From Streptomyces sp. CB02058 (GTDB lineage Bacteria; Actinomycetota; Actinomycetes; Streptomycetales; Streptomycetaceae), in NCBI RefSeq assembly GCF_001905505.1, contig NZ_LIPG01000005.1, forward strand, positions 186,001 through 250,000: a stretch of 64,000 bases of DNA. The letters are read 5' to 3'. Both the position numbers and the translations under genes were made by a program. Under the pieces are notes generated by a model that was not told the DNA's origin, ran no database searches, and saw nothing but the letters and a program-made list of their open reading frames with translations. Positions 24,127-33,125 of this stretch are shown here, one piece after another; the first letter of the stretch is position 1; each line of letters starts with the position of its first letter.

Positions 24127-25502
24127 GCGCCCCCACCGTCCTCGGTGCGCTCACGGTCGGCCTGCACGGGAATGAACACGGCGACCTCGTATCCGCCGTC
24201 CTCGGTCCCGCCCGCGGTCATCTCCCCGTTCAGCATCGCGATCCGCTCCCGCATCCCCGTGATCCCGTGGCCGGCCCCCGGCGACGGCTTGACCAGCCCC
24301 CGCGCGGGGCCGTTGACGACACGTACGCCCAGCCCGCCGAGCACATAGCCGATCTCCACCCGCGCCGAGGCTCCCGGCGCGTGCCGGAGCGTGTTGCTCA
24401 GCGCCTCCTGGACGATCCGGTAGGCGGACAGCTCGACGCCCTGCGGAAGCTCCCGCACCGCGCCCGTGACGGTCTTCTCGGTCTGCAGGCCCGTCTCCCG
24501 GACGTTGTCCAGCAGCCGGTCGAGCTCGGCGAGGGTGGGCTGCGGGGCGTCCGGCGCCTCGTAGTCCTCCGCCCGTACGACGCCGAGCACCCGGCGCAGC
24601 TCGGTGAGGGCGGCCACGGCGTTCTCCCGGATCGTGGCGAACGCCTGCTCCAGCTCGGGCGGCGGGTTCTCCACCCGGTACGGGGCGGCCTCGGCCTGGA
24701 TGGCGACGACGGACATGTGGTGCGCGACGACGTCGTGCAGCTCCCGGGCGATGGTGGTGCGCTCCTCCAGGAGCGTGCGCCGGTCGCGTTCGACGGCGGT
24801 GACGGTGCGCTGCACGGTCACCTCCCGCTCGGCCTCCCGGCGCACCTGCACCATGGCGACGACGAGCAGGGCGAAAGCGGAGGTGACGGCCATCGGCGCG
24901 GTGTTGGAGAAGCCGGGGCCGATGTTCCCGAGGAGGCTCCCGACAACGAGAGTGCCCAGCCACATCCAGGCGGCGGTACGCGGCCGGGTCCTCGCCGCGA
25001 CGACGACCAGCACCCCCAGGTGGCAGATGAAGGCGCTCACCTGCCAGGGCCAGTCGCCACTGCCCACCACGGCCACCACCGGGGTCGACACGAGCGAGAC
25101 CCAGAACGCGAGGACGGGGCGGATCAGTGTCATCAGCAGCGTGGCGACCGGCAGGAACGCGGTGATGAGGGTGGCGATGCCGAACGGCGAGTAGTCGTTC
25201 GCCGTGAAGACACCGTCCAGCAGCGCGATCAGCGCGACCGCGCCGACCACCGCGTGCGGGAACCAGACGGCCCGGGCCCTCACGGCCCTCGGCAGCCGGC
25301 GGATCACCGGTCCGTCCGTGCCGAGCGGGCCGAGCGGGCGGTAGGCGAACACGTCGTGGAGGAGGTCCTGCCGCAGGCCGCCTATCGCCCCTGCGGCCAG
25401 CCGGAATTCCGGGCTTCTGGTCTTGGTCTCGGTCACGTTGACACGGTAGGTGCCGACCGGGGCCCCGGTCGTCAGCAGTGAAGCGGATTCCCAGCCGTCC
25501 AT
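24123..25502 (-). CDS. NarL-type sensor histidine kinase
   Basis: The 459-residue protein has an N-terminal membrane sensor with about five to six helices (AVWFPHAVVGAVALIALLDGV, LITAFLPVATLLMTLI, VLVVVAARTRPRTA...). The DesK/NarX-type H-box is ERTTIARELHDVVAHHMSVVAIQAEAAPY, with His near residue 255. The HATPase domain has YRIVQEALSNTLRHAPGA and GAGHGITGMRERIAML. It should phosphorylate the overlapping response regulator. The ATG at 25502 lies 8 bp after the hydrolase stop but its ribosome site is weak, so a start at a GTG about 24 codons later is possible. Confidence 0.93.
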   Translation of the reverse strand: MDGWESASLLTTGAPVGTYRVNVTETKTRSPEFRLAAGAIGGLRQDLLHDVFAYRPLGPLGTDGPVIRRLPRAVRARAVWFPHAVVGAVALIALLDGVFTANDYSPFGIATLITAFLPVATLLMTLIRPVLAFWVSLVSTPVVAVVGSGDWPWQVSAFICHLGVLVVVAARTRPRTAAWMWLGTLVVGSLLGNIGPGFSNTAPMAVTSAFALLVVAMVQVRREAEREVTVQRTVTAVERDRRTLLEERTTIARELHDVVAHHMSVVAIQAEAAPYRVENPPPELEQAFATIRENAVAALTELRRVLGVVRAEDYEAPDAPQPTLAELDRLLDNVRETGLQTEKTVTGAVRELPQGVELSAYRIVQEALSNTLRHAPGASARVEIGYVLGGLGVRVVNGPARGLVKPSPGAGHGITGMRERIAMLNGEMTAGGTEDGGYEVAVFIPVQADRERTEDGGGA

Positions 25503-25510
25503 CGCAAGTA

Positions 25511-26386
25511 CTACCAGGCCAGCTGGGCGATCTCCTCGGCCACCACCGCGCAGGCGTCCGCCGACGGGTCGATCAGCGGGAAGTGCCCGACACCGTCCAG
25601 CAGGGTCAGCCCCACCATCTCCCCGGCCTTCGCCGCGGCGTCCACGAACGCCTCGGTCACGGCCTGCGGCACGGTGGTGTCCTCCACCCCCTGGACGACG
25701 GCCGTCGCGATCCCGGTCGGCAGCAGCAGGGCCGGATCGACGTGCGCGCTGCGCGCCTCGAAGTCGTCGGCGCCGCCGAGCAGCTGGTGCAGCGCACCGG
25801 AGCAGACGTCCAGCTCCACCGCGCTCGCGAAGTCCCCGATCGGCGCCAGCGCGACGACCCCGCGCAGCGGCGGTGGAGCGGGCAGCCGCCACGGCGAGCC
25901 CTCGGGGAGTACGTGCCGGGCCGCGGCCCACAGGGCGAGCTGCCCGCCGGCCGAGTGCCCGGTGACCACGGTCTTGCGCGGATCGGCGCCGGGGAGCTCC
26001 CTGGCGGCCAGCGCCGGCAGGGCGTCCATCGCCGCGGCCACGTCGTCGAAGGTCTCGGGCCACCGCCCGGCGACCGGTCCCTCCCCTCCCTGCCGCGGGA
26101 TCTCGCCGCCGCGCCGGTACTCGACACTGGCCACGGCAAAGCCGCGCCGCGCCAGGAAGTCCGCGAAGGGCGACACGTGCTGACGGTCGTACGGGGCGCG
26201 CCAGGCCCCGCCGTGCAGCAGCACCACGAGCGGGGCGCCCTCACGGCCGTCCCGGGGCGCGAAGAAGTCGATCACCTGGTCGGGGTGGCTTCCGTAGGCC
26301 GCGGACCCGTCGGGGGCGACCACCGGATGCGCGAACGCCGACTCGGTCTCGGCGGCGTCCCGATCACGCGCGGCAGAATCCGACAT
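25511..26386 (-). CDS. alpha/beta hydrolase, probable kynurenine formamidase
   Basis: The 291-residue protein has the oxyanion-hole HGGAW (59-63), the nucleophile elbow GHSAGG with Ser145, and a C-terminal GVEDTTVP and GVGHFPL supplying Asp and His. The HGG form and length fit hydrolases that cleave N-formylkynurenine. The upstream kynA and kynU genes supply the flanking steps, so this is the likely formamidase; a non-specific esterase cannot be excluded from sequence alone. Cytoplasmic. It follows kynU after 116 bp that contain a 9-bp hairpin. Confidence 0.8.
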   Translation of the reverse strand: MSDSAARDRDAAETESAFAHPVVAPDGSAAYGSHPDQVIDFFAPRDGREGAPLVVLLHGGAWRAPYDRQHVSPFADFLARRGFAVASVEYRRGGEIPRQGGEGPVAGRWPETFDDVAAAMDALPALAARELPGADPRKTVVTGHSAGGQLALWAAARHVLPEGSPWRLPAPPPLRGVVALAPIGDFASAVELDVCSGALHQLLGGADDFEARSAHVDPALLLPTGIATAVVQGVEDTTVPQAVTEAFVDAAAKAGEMVGLTLLDGVGHFPLIDPSADACAVVAEEIAQLAW

Positions 26387-26444
26387 GCTGCTCCAACCGT
26401 CCTACGCCTGTGCCCAACTGGACTGACCTGCGGGGACGGTACCA

Positions 26445-26466
26445 GTACGGCGGACCGCCGCCGTAC
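26445..26466. promoter_or_regulatory. hairpin between kynU and hydrolase
   Basis: GTACGGCGG (26445-26453) and CCGCCGTAC (26458-26466) pair over an ACCG loop. It is intercistronic on the minus strand, 37 bp past the kynU stop. It may reduce read-through into the hydrolase-kinase-P450 genes. Confidence 0.45.
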
Positions 26467-26502
26467 GGGCCCGGGGAGCGGACGCGTACGGCGGCGGGCG
26501 GC

Positions 26503-27699
26503 TCAGACCCCCAGCACCTCCGCCAGGATCCGCGCCGCGCGCTCCGCGTCCGCGAAGCCCACGTACAGCGGGGTGAAACCGAACCTCAGGATGTCCGGGC
26601 GCCGCAGGTCGCCGACCACTCCGCGCTCGACGAGCGCGCGCATCACCGCCTCGGTCTCCCCGGGCACCTCGCAGCGCAGGGAGACCTGGCTGCCGCGCTC
26701 CCCGTGCGGGACCGGGGTGACCGGGGTGACCCTGCCCTCGGGGACGTAGGCGGCGACGCACTCAAGGAAGAAGTCCGTCAGGGCGAGGGACTTGGCCCGC
26801 ACGGCTTCGACCGGTACGCCGTCCCAGACGTCGAGCGACGCCTCCAGCGCCAGCATGGACAGGATGTCGGGGGTGCCGACCCGGCCCCGTACGGAACCGT
26901 CCGCCGGGACGTAGCCGGGAGTCATCCCGAACGGGTCCGCGTGCGAGGTCCACCCGGGCAGGGGCGAGTCGAAGGCCGCCTGGTGGCGCTCGGCGACGTA
27001 CAGGTAGGCGGGCGAACCGGGGCCGCCGTTGAGGTACTTGTACGTGCAGCCGACGGCCAGGTCCACACCGTGGGCGTCGAGGCCGACCGGCAGGGCGCCC
27101 GCGCTGTGGCACAGGTCCCAGACGGCGAGCGCGCCCGCGTCGTGGACCGCGGCGGTGAGACCGGGCAGGTCGTGCAGCCTGCCCGTGCGGTAGTCGACGT
27201 GGTTCAGGAGGACCGCCGCCGTGCGCGGCCCGAGCGCGTCCGGCACGTCGGACGGGGCGACCGGCACGACGCGGTGGCCCGTCATCCGGGCCGCCGACGA
27301 GGCGATGTACCCGTCGGTGGGGAACGTCGTCGCGTCGACGAGGATCTCGTCCCGGCCCTCACCGGCGAGCCGGGTCGCGGCGACGACGGCCTTGAAGACG
27401 TTCACGCTGGTGGAGTCGCCCACCACGATCTGCCCCTCGGCGGCGCCGACCAGCGGGGCGATCCGGTCGCCGATCCGCTCGGGCGCCGTCCACCAGCCGC
27501 TCTCGTCCCACGAGCGGATGCGCAGCGAGCCCCACTCCCGGGTGAGGACGTCCTGCATGCGCGCGGGGACATGGGCGGGCAGCGCGCCCAGCGAGTTGCC
27601 GTCGAGGTAGACGGTGTCGTCGAGGAGGAACAGCTCGCGCAGGGCGGCCAGTCCGTCGGCGGAGTCGAGCGCCTCCGCGCGCTCACGGAAGTCAGACAT
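26503..27699 (-). CDS. kynU: kynureninase
   Basis: Kynureninase cleaves kynurenine to anthranilate and alanine. The 398-residue fold-type I PLP enzyme shows YLDGNSLGALP, the PLP-phosphate segment GDSTSVNVFKAV, VWDLCHSAGALPV with the PLP Asp, and the Schiff-base Lys221 in GCTYKYLNGGPGSPAYLYV. The C-terminal GVVGDLRRPDILRFGFTPLYVGF is a family hallmark. Length is normal for the bacterial enzyme. Its start lies inside the kynA stop region (8-bp overlap), so both are co-translated. Cytoplasmic. No NAD de novo genes follow, so anthranilate is the likely end product here. Confidence 0.97.
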   Translation of the reverse strand: MSDFRERAEALDSADGLAALRELFLLDDTVYLDGNSLGALPAHVPARMQDVLTREWGSLRIRSWDESGWWTAPERIGDRIAPLVGAAEGQIVVGDSTSVNVFKAVVAATRLAGEGRDEILVDATTFPTDGYIASSAARMTGHRVVPVAPSDVPDALGPRTAAVLLNHVDYRTGRLHDLPGLTAAVHDAGALAVWDLCHSAGALPVGLDAHGVDLAVGCTYKYLNGGPGSPAYLYVAERHQAAFDSPLPGWTSHADPFGMTPGYVPADGSVRGRVGTPDILSMLALEASLDVWDGVPVEAVRAKSLALTDFFLECVAAYVPEGRVTPVTPVPHGERGSQVSLRCEVPGETEAVMRALVERGVVGDLRRPDILRFGFTPLYVGFADAERAARILAEVLGV

Positions 27700-28540
27700 G
27701 GCTACGCGCCGTCCACAGCTCGGGGAACACGCTCTTGGTGGCCCGCTTCTCCAGCCAGGCGACCCCGGCCGATCCGCCGGTCCCGGTCTTCGAGCCCATC
27801 GCCCGCCGGGTGGCGGTCAGATGGTCGTTGCGCCAGCGCCACACCAGCTCGCCGACATCGGTGAGCACCTCGCCGAGCCGCACGAGCTCGTCGTTCTGGT
27901 CCGGGGCCGCGTATATCTCCGCCCAGACGGCCTCGACCGCGGGGGACGGCTCGTACTTCCGCGAGAGGTCCCGCTCCAGCACCGACTGCGGCACGGCGTA
28001 CCCGCGCCGGGCGAGCAACGCCAGCGTCTCGTCGTACAGGCCGGGCTCGTACAGCGCCTTCTCCAGCTCGGCGTGGACACGGGGCGCGCCCCGGTGCGGC
28101 ACGAGCATGGACGCGGACTTGTCGCCCAGCAGGAACTCCATCCGCCGGTACATCGCGGACTGGAAGCCGGACCCCTCGCCGAGCGAGCCCCGGTAGGAGT
28201 TGAACTGGGCGGGGGTGAGGCCGGCGAGCGGCTTCCAGGAGGCGTTGAGCGCCTCCAGCTCCCGCAGCGAGCGCTTCAGCGCGTCGCGGGCGACCGGGAT
28301 GCGGTCCTCGCGCAGGGCGTGCGCCGCCGTCTCCCACTCATGGACGATGACCGTGAACCACAGCTCCATGACCTGGGTGGTGACCAGGAAGACCATCTCG
28401 CCGGGATCGTCGGAGCGCAGGTGCTGGAGATGGGTCAGGACGTCCGCCTGGACGTAGTCCTCGTACGGAGTGGTTCCCGCGAAGTCCAGATGCGGAGTGT
28501 CCGCACCGGTGGCTTCGGGGTCGGGGTGGATGGCCGACAT
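27692..28540 (-). CDS. kynA: tryptophan 2,3-dioxygenase
   Basis: The 282-residue protein is a heme dioxygenase that opens tryptophan to N-formylkynurenine. Family segments are present: LDFAGTTPYEDYVQADVLTHLQHLRSDDPGEMVFLVTTQVMELWFTVIVHEWETAAHAL, LTPAQFNSYRGSLGEGSGFQSAMYRRMEFLLG, and the heme-proximal VWRWRNDHLTATRRAMGSKTGTGGSAGVAWLEK. It starts the minus-strand run kynA-kynU-hydrolase. Its upstream region ends at a terminator serving DUF3151, so its promoter lies in 28541-28647. No repressor gene for the pathway is adjacent. Confidence 0.97.
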   Translation of the reverse strand: MSAIHPDPEATGADTPHLDFAGTTPYEDYVQADVLTHLQHLRSDDPGEMVFLVTTQVMELWFTVIVHEWETAAHALREDRIPVARDALKRSLRELEALNASWKPLAGLTPAQFNSYRGSLGEGSGFQSAMYRRMEFLLGDKSASMLVPHRGAPRVHAELEKALYEPGLYDETLALLARRGYAVPQSVLERDLSRKYEPSPAVEAVWAEIYAAPDQNDELVRLGEVLTDVGELVWRWRNDHLTATRRAMGSKTGTGGSAGVAWLEKRATKSVFPELWTARSHV

Positions 28541-28647
28541 TTCTGTCTCCTCGACACGAGCTTCCGGGTAGCGGTCCGCCCCTTCCTCTGAGGTGGTGGA
28601 GCTCCGGTCCCCTGATCGGCATCCTAACGGCCTTCCCGGGAACGCGT

Positions 28648-28680
28648 CGGGCCCCGCGGGGCTGCTGCCCGCGGGGCCCG
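28648..28680 (-). terminator. terminator after DUF3151 gene
   Basis: CGGGCCCCGCGGG (28648-28660) pairs with CCCGCGGGGCCCG (28668-28680) over a 7-nt loop. It lies 18 bp past the DUF3151 stop. Confidence 0.8.
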
Positions 28681-28698
28681 GAAGCCGGGGGGCGTCTC

Positions 28699-29112
28699 TC
28701 AGCCCAGGGTGTCGGCGGCGGTCTGCGAGGAGTCGCGCAGGAAGGTCGAGCAGCGCTCGTACTCCTCCTGCTCACCGATGGCCTGCGCGGCGCGCGCGAG
28801 GGCGTGCAGCGCACGCAGGAAGCCGCGGTTCGGCTCGTGCTCGAACGGGACGGGGCCGTGGCCCTTCCAGCCCGCGCGGCGCAGGGCGTCCAGGCCCCGG
28901 TGGTAGCCGGTGCGCGCGTACGCGTACGACTCGATGACCCGGCCGCCCTCGTACGCCTCGTCGGCGAGCTGCGCCCAGGCCAGCGAGGAGGTGGGGTACT
29001 TCGCCGCGACATCGGCGGGCGCCGTGCCTGCGGCGAGCAGCTCACGCGGCTCCGGGTCGTCGGGCAGATGGGTCGGGGCGGGGCCCCCGAGCAGGTTCTC
29101 GTGGATGGACAT
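28699..29112 (-). CDS. DUF3151 domain protein
   Basis: The 137-residue protein starts MSIHENLLGGPAPTHLPDDPEPRELLAAG and continues with helical AWAQLADEAYEGGRVIESYAYARTGYHRGLDALRRAGWKGHGPVPFEHEPNRGFLRALHALARAAQAIGEQEEYERC. I recognise this as the actinobacterial DUF3151 family, commonly near fructose-bisphosphate aldolase. The helix pairs look TPR-like. No catalytic residues are evident. It lies 3 bp after the MFS gene stop, so the two form an operon. Confidence 0.88.
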   Translation of the reverse strand: MSIHENLLGGPAPTHLPDDPEPRELLAAGTAPADVAAKYPTSSLAWAQLADEAYEGGRVIESYAYARTGYHRGLDALRRAGWKGHGPVPFEHEPNRGFLRALHALARAAQAIGEQEEYERCSTFLRDSSQTAADTLG

Positions 29113-29115
29113 GGT

Positions 29116-30606
29116 TCAAGTGTGCCTGGGTCCGGGCTCCGGCTCCAAGGGCGGGGCCGAGACACCGCAGTGCATGGTGCACGCGGGCTGCGGCTCCTCC
29201 CTGGCCGCCTCGGGCCCCCGCACGGTCCACCAGGCGATCACCGATCCGGCCACCAGCAGCCCGGCGCACATCGGCATCGCCCGCCGGAACGTCGAGGCGA
29301 ACTCCCCCGCGTCCCGGTACGCCTCCGGGCCCATCCCGGCCAGCAGTGGCAACGCGGCCACCGCGAGCAGCCCCGCGGCCCGCGCGGCGGCGTTGTTGAT
29401 GCCGCTGGCCAGCCCGGCCCGGCCGGTGTCCACGGCCGCCAGGACGGTCGCGGTGAGGGGTGCCACCAGGGTGACCATGCCGAGGCCCAGCACCAGCACG
29501 GCGGGCAGGACGTCGGCCACGTACGAGGCGTCCGGGCCGACCCGCAGCATCAGGAGCATTCCGGCCGCCGCCAGCAGAGGGCCGACGGTCAGCGGGATAC
29601 GGGGCCCGATCCGCCGGCCGAGATCGCCTGCGGACGCGGAGAACAGCAGCATCAGCACCGTCGTGGGCAGGAGCGCGGTGCCCGCACCGAGCGCGGAGTA
29701 GCCGGCGACCACCTGGAGCTGGATCGCGGACAGGAAGAAGAACCCGCCGAGGGCGGCGTACACGCAGAAGGTGACGATGTTGACGGACGTGAACTGCCGG
29801 GACGCGAAGATCGAGGGCGGCACCATGGGCTCGGCCCTGCGCCGCTCCACCTGGACGAACGCCACCCCGAGCACCACGCCGAGGAGCGCCGCGCCGACGA
29901 CCAGGACGGACGCGCCCTGCTCCGGCACCTCGATCAGCGCATAGGTGACCAGGGCGAGCGCGAGCGCGGCGAGCGCGGCCCCGAGCACGTCGAAGCGGCC
30001 ATGGGCGCCGGGGTCCCGCGACTCCGGTACGTGGCGCAGGGCCACGGGCACACAGACGGCGGCGAGCGGCAGATTGAGCAGGAACACCCACCGCCAGCCC
30101 GGCCCGTCCACCAGCCAGCCCCCGAGGAACGGCCCGACGGCCGCCCCGACCCCGCCGAGCCCGGACCAGAGCCCCACGGCACGGGCCCGGTCGTCGGGGT
30201 GGAAGCTCGCCTGGATGATCGCCAGCGAGCCGGGCGTGAGCAGCGCGCCCCCGACCCCCTGGAGGGCCCGCGCGGCGATCAGCACCTCGGCGTTCGGTGC
30301 GATCCCGCACAGCAGCGAGGCCACGGCGAACCAGACGACCCCCAGCACGAACACCCGCCGCCGCCCGAACCGGTCGCCGAGCGCGCCCCCGAGCAGGATC
30401 AGCCCCGCCAGGGTGAGCATGTAGGCGTTGACGGTCCACTGCAGGGCGGCGAGATCGGTGCCGAGGTCCTGGCCGATGCGGGGAAGGGCCACGTTGATGA
30501 CGGTGGAGTCGAGCAGGGCCATGCTCGACCCGAGCACGGTGGTCAGGACGACCCACCGCCCGACGGGCGAGGCGACCCTGATCCCGTCCCCGTCCACATC
30601 ACTCAT
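29116..30606 (-). CDS. MFS drug/metabolite exporter (EmrB/QacA, DHA2)
   Basis: The 496-residue protein has about 14 hydrophobic segments and DHA2 motifs: DSTVINVALPRIGQDLGTDLAALQWTVNAYMLTLAGLILLGGALGDRFGRRRVF (motif A GDRFGRR) and GVGGALLTPGSLAIIQASF (motif C region). The hydrophilic C-terminus has an odd CTMHCG, a possible metal site. It uses the proton gradient to export small molecules. ATG at 30606 (MSDVDGDGIRVASPVGRWVVL) is chosen; twelve extra residues upstream are in frame but not homologous-looking. It heads an operon with DUF3151. Confidence 0.93.
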   Translation of the reverse strand: MSDVDGDGIRVASPVGRWVVLTTVLGSSMALLDSTVINVALPRIGQDLGTDLAALQWTVNAYMLTLAGLILLGGALGDRFGRRRVFVLGVVWFAVASLLCGIAPNAEVLIAARALQGVGGALLTPGSLAIIQASFHPDDRARAVGLWSGLGGVGAAVGPFLGGWLVDGPGWRWVFLLNLPLAAVCVPVALRHVPESRDPGAHGRFDVLGAALAALALALVTYALIEVPEQGASVLVVGAALLGVVLGVAFVQVERRRAEPMVPPSIFASRQFTSVNIVTFCVYAALGGFFFLSAIQLQVVAGYSALGAGTALLPTTVLMLLFSASAGDLGRRIGPRIPLTVGPLLAAAGMLLMLRVGPDASYVADVLPAVLVLGLGMVTLVAPLTATVLAAVDTGRAGLASGINNAAARAAGLLAVAALPLLAGMGPEAYRDAGEFASTFRRAMPMCAGLLVAGSVIAWWTVRGPEAAREEPQPACTMHCGVSAPPLEPEPGPRHT

Positions 30607-30703
30607 ACGAGCAGCATCACCGCTGCCGCCCGGAGAGGCCATTCACGCCACGCGCATGCCCGCCCGGCGCGCGCGGCGGAGCGGCACCCCGCCGCGCGCC
30701 CCG

Positions 30704-31891
30704 CTACCCCTCCAGTGCCCGCCCCGCGCCCCCGTCCTGCCCCTCCAGTGCCCGTACCAGCGCGGAGACCCCCGCCAGCACCTTGCTCCGCGGGCACCCG
30801 ACGTTCAGCCGTACGAACCCCGGCGCCCCGTACACCTCGCCCGGCATGATCGCGACCTTCTCCCGCTCGATCAGCACCCGCTGCAGCGCCTCGTCGTCCA
30901 CCCCCAGGGGACGCAGGTCGATCCACGCCAGATACCCGGCCTGCGGCGGCTCCCACGCCAGCGCGGGGAACGCCCCGTTCAGCCGCTCCGCCACCAGCGC
31001 CAGGTTCTCCGCGATGTACGCGCGCACCGCGTCCAGCCACTCCCCGCCCGACCGGTACGCCGCGATGTGCGCGGTCAGCGACAGCACCGCCGGCGAGGCG
31101 AGCCCTTCCGCCGTCTCCATGCGGCGCAGATACTCCGCCCGGTCCGCCGGGTCCCCGATGATTCCGTAGGACCCGGTCAGCGCCGGAAAGTTGAAGGACT
31201 TCGACGCGGACGTGATGACGGCCCACCGCCCGTCACCGGCCACCCGGACATACGGAACATGCGTGTACCCGTCGTGCACGAAGTCCGCGTGGATCTCGTC
31301 GCAGACCACCGCCACCCCGTACCGCCGTGCGAGCGAGGCCATCTCCCGCAGCTCGGCCTCCGTCCACACCCGCCCCGTCGGATTGTGTGGCGAGCAGAGC
31401 ACCAGCACCTTGGCGTCGTCCCGCGCCAGCTCCCGTTCCAGGGCCGCCGTGTCCCCCAGCGGTACGCCCCGCAGCTCCCGCCCGAGCCCGGTGACCGCCT
31501 TGCGGAAACCGTCGTACACAGGGGTGTGGGCGACCACGCCCTCGCCCTCTGCCGTCCACATCTGGAGCAGCTGGGAGAGCTGGCTGAGCACGGACGGCCC
31601 GTAGACCACCCGCCCGGTGTCGATCCCGGTGCCGTAGCGCGTCGCGTACCAGTGCCCGATCGCCGAGAGGAAGTCGTCGTGCTGCCACGTGGTGTAGCCG
31701 AGGACACCGTGGTCCAGGCGTGCGCGCAGTGCGCTCAGCACCTCGGGCGCGGTCTCGAAGTCCATGTCGGAGATGGTGAACGGCAGCAGCCCGTCCACCC
31801 CGAAGCGCTCGGCGACCCCGTCCCACTGGACACACCAGGTCCCCCGGCGGTCGATGACGGTGTCGAAGTCGTAGCGCGCAGACGTGCTCAA
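30704..31891 (-). CDS. PatB/MalY-type C-S lyase (cystathionine beta-lyase-like)
   Basis: The 395-residue fold-type I PLP protein has GLLPFTISDMDFETAPEVLSALRARLDHGVLGYT at the N-terminus, VLVLCSPHNPTGRVWTEAELREMASLARRYGVAVVCDEIHADFV, and the lysine segment ITSASKSFNFPALTGSYGIIGDP. This is the MalY/PatB signature. These enzymes cleave cystathionine or Cys conjugates. The start is a TTG at 31891 (MSTSARYDFDTVIDRRGTW), with GAGGGA just upstream; no ATG fits. It follows the fbaA terminator, so it has its own promoter. Confidence 0.92.
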   Translation of the reverse strand: MSTSARYDFDTVIDRRGTWCVQWDGVAERFGVDGLLPFTISDMDFETAPEVLSALRARLDHGVLGYTTWQHDDFLSAIGHWYATRYGTGIDTGRVVYGPSVLSQLSQLLQMWTAEGEGVVAHTPVYDGFRKAVTGLGRELRGVPLGDTAALERELARDDAKVLVLCSPHNPTGRVWTEAELREMASLARRYGVAVVCDEIHADFVHDGYTHVPYVRVAGDGRWAVITSASKSFNFPALTGSYGIIGDPADRAEYLRRMETAEGLASPAVLSLTAHIAAYRSGGEWLDAVRAYIAENLALVAERLNGAFPALAWEPPQAGYLAWIDLRPLGVDDEALQRVLIEREKVAIMPGEVYGAPGFVRLNVGCPRSKVLAGVSALVRALEGQDGGAGRALEG

Positions 31892-31920
31892 TGCGGATCC
31901 CTCGGGTTCTCGGACATGGA

Positions 31921-31955
31921 GCGGGCCCGGCCCCCCGAAGGGTGACCGGGCCCGC
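31921..31955 (-). terminator. terminator after fbaA
   Basis: GCGGGCCCGG (31921-31930) pairs with CCGGGCCCGC (31946-31955) over a 15-nt loop, 20 bp past the fbaA stop. Confidence 0.8.
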
Positions 31956-31974
31956 CCGTACGTCCGTGACGTAC

Positions 31975-33006
31975 TTACTTCAGCTTGGTGCCCGAGGAGC
32001 GCAGGTTGGCGCACGCCTCGGTGACACGCACGGCCATGCCCGCCTCGGCGGCCTTGCCCCACGTGCGCGGGTCGTAGGTCTTCTTGTTGCCGACCTCGCC
32101 GTCGACCTTCAGGACACCGTCGTAGTTGCGGAACATGTGGTCCGCGACCGGGCGGGTGAAGGCGTACTGGGTGTCGGTGTCGAGGTTCATCTTCACGACA
32201 CCGTTCTCCAGCGCGGTGGCGATCTCCTCGGCGGTGGAGCCCGAGCCGCCGTGGAAGACGAAGTCGAACGGCTGGCTGCCGGCCGGCTTGCCGTACTTCT
32301 CGGAGACGCCCTGCTGGAGGTCCTTGAGGAGCTCGGGACGCAGGACGACGTTGCCCGGCTTGTAGACGCCGTGGACGTTGCCGAAGGACGCTGCCAGCAG
32401 GTAGCGGCCCTTCTCGCCCAGACCCAGCGCCTCGGCCGTACGCAGCGCGTCGTCGACGGTCGTGTACAGCTCGTCGTTGATCTCGTGCGTGACGCCGTCC
32501 TCCTCGCCACCGGTCGGGGTGATCTCGACCTCGAGGATGATCTTGGCGGCGGCGGCCTTGGCCAGCAGCTCCTGGCCGATGGACAGGTTGTCGGCGAGGG
32601 TCTCGGCCGAGCCGTCCCACATGTGCGACTGGAACAGCGGGTTCAGACCCTTGGCGACACGCTCCGCGGACACGTCGAGCAGCGGGCGCACGTAGGCGTC
32701 CAGCTTGTCCTTGGGGCAGTGGTCGGTGTGCAGCGCGACCGTGATGTCGTACTTGGCGGCGACGATGTGCGCGAACTCGGCCAGGGCAACGGCGCCCGTC
32801 ACCATGTCCTTGTTGTGCTGGCCGCCCAGGAATTCGGCACCACCGGTGGAGATCTGGACGATGCCGTCGCTCTCCGCCTCCGCGAAGCCGCGCAGTGCAG
32901 CGTGCAGGGTCTGGGTCGACGTCACATTGATGGCCGGGTAGGCGAACTTGCCTGCCTTCGCCCGGTCGAGCATCTCGGCGTAGACCTCGGGGGTTGCGAT
33001 GGGCAT
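31975..33006 (-). CDS. fbaA: class II fructose-bisphosphate aldolase
   Basis: FbaA splits fructose-1,6-bisphosphate into DHAP and GAP in glycolysis and runs in reverse in gluconeogenesis. The 343-residue protein carries AYPAINVTSTQTLHAALRGFAEAESDGIVQISTGGAEFLGG, the zinc-site HTDHCPKDKLD, and GNVHGVYKPGNVVLRPELL. The phosphate-binding FVFHGGSGSTAEEIATAL is followed by NLDTDTQYAFTRPV. This is the long zinc-dependent class II A form. ATG at 33006 (MPIATPEVYAEMLDRAK). The 5' leader has an 8-4-8 inverted repeat and a parS palindrome further up. Confidence 0.97.
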   Translation of the reverse strand: MPIATPEVYAEMLDRAKAGKFAYPAINVTSTQTLHAALRGFAEAESDGIVQISTGGAEFLGGQHNKDMVTGAVALAEFAHIVAAKYDITVALHTDHCPKDKLDAYVRPLLDVSAERVAKGLNPLFQSHMWDGSAETLADNLSIGQELLAKAAAAKIILEVEITPTGGEEDGVTHEINDELYTTVDDALRTAEALGLGEKGRYLLAASFGNVHGVYKPGNVVLRPELLKDLQQGVSEKYGKPAGSQPFDFVFHGGSGSTAEEIATALENGVVKMNLDTDTQYAFTRPVADHMFRNYDGVLKVDGEVGNKKTYDPRTWGKAAEAGMAVRVTEACANLRSSGTKLK

Positions 33007-33057
33007 CTGTCCGCTCCTTGGGATGTGCGGGTGTGCAGTGCTTGGTCCCTGACCTGG

Positions 33058-33077
33058 GGGCGACGTCATCGTCGCCC
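33058..33077. promoter_or_regulatory. 8-4-8 inverted repeat upstream of fbaA
   Basis: GGGCGACG (33058-33065), TCAT, CGTCGCCC (33070-33077) lie 52-71 bp before the fbaA start. Just upstream on the minus strand is GATAAG, a weak -10-like element. It may be a leader hairpin or operator. Confidence 0.35.
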
Positions 33078-33125
33078 TTATCTTCCCAGACTCTCGTCCC
33101 GGCTCCACGCTGCCCGTCGCAGTAA

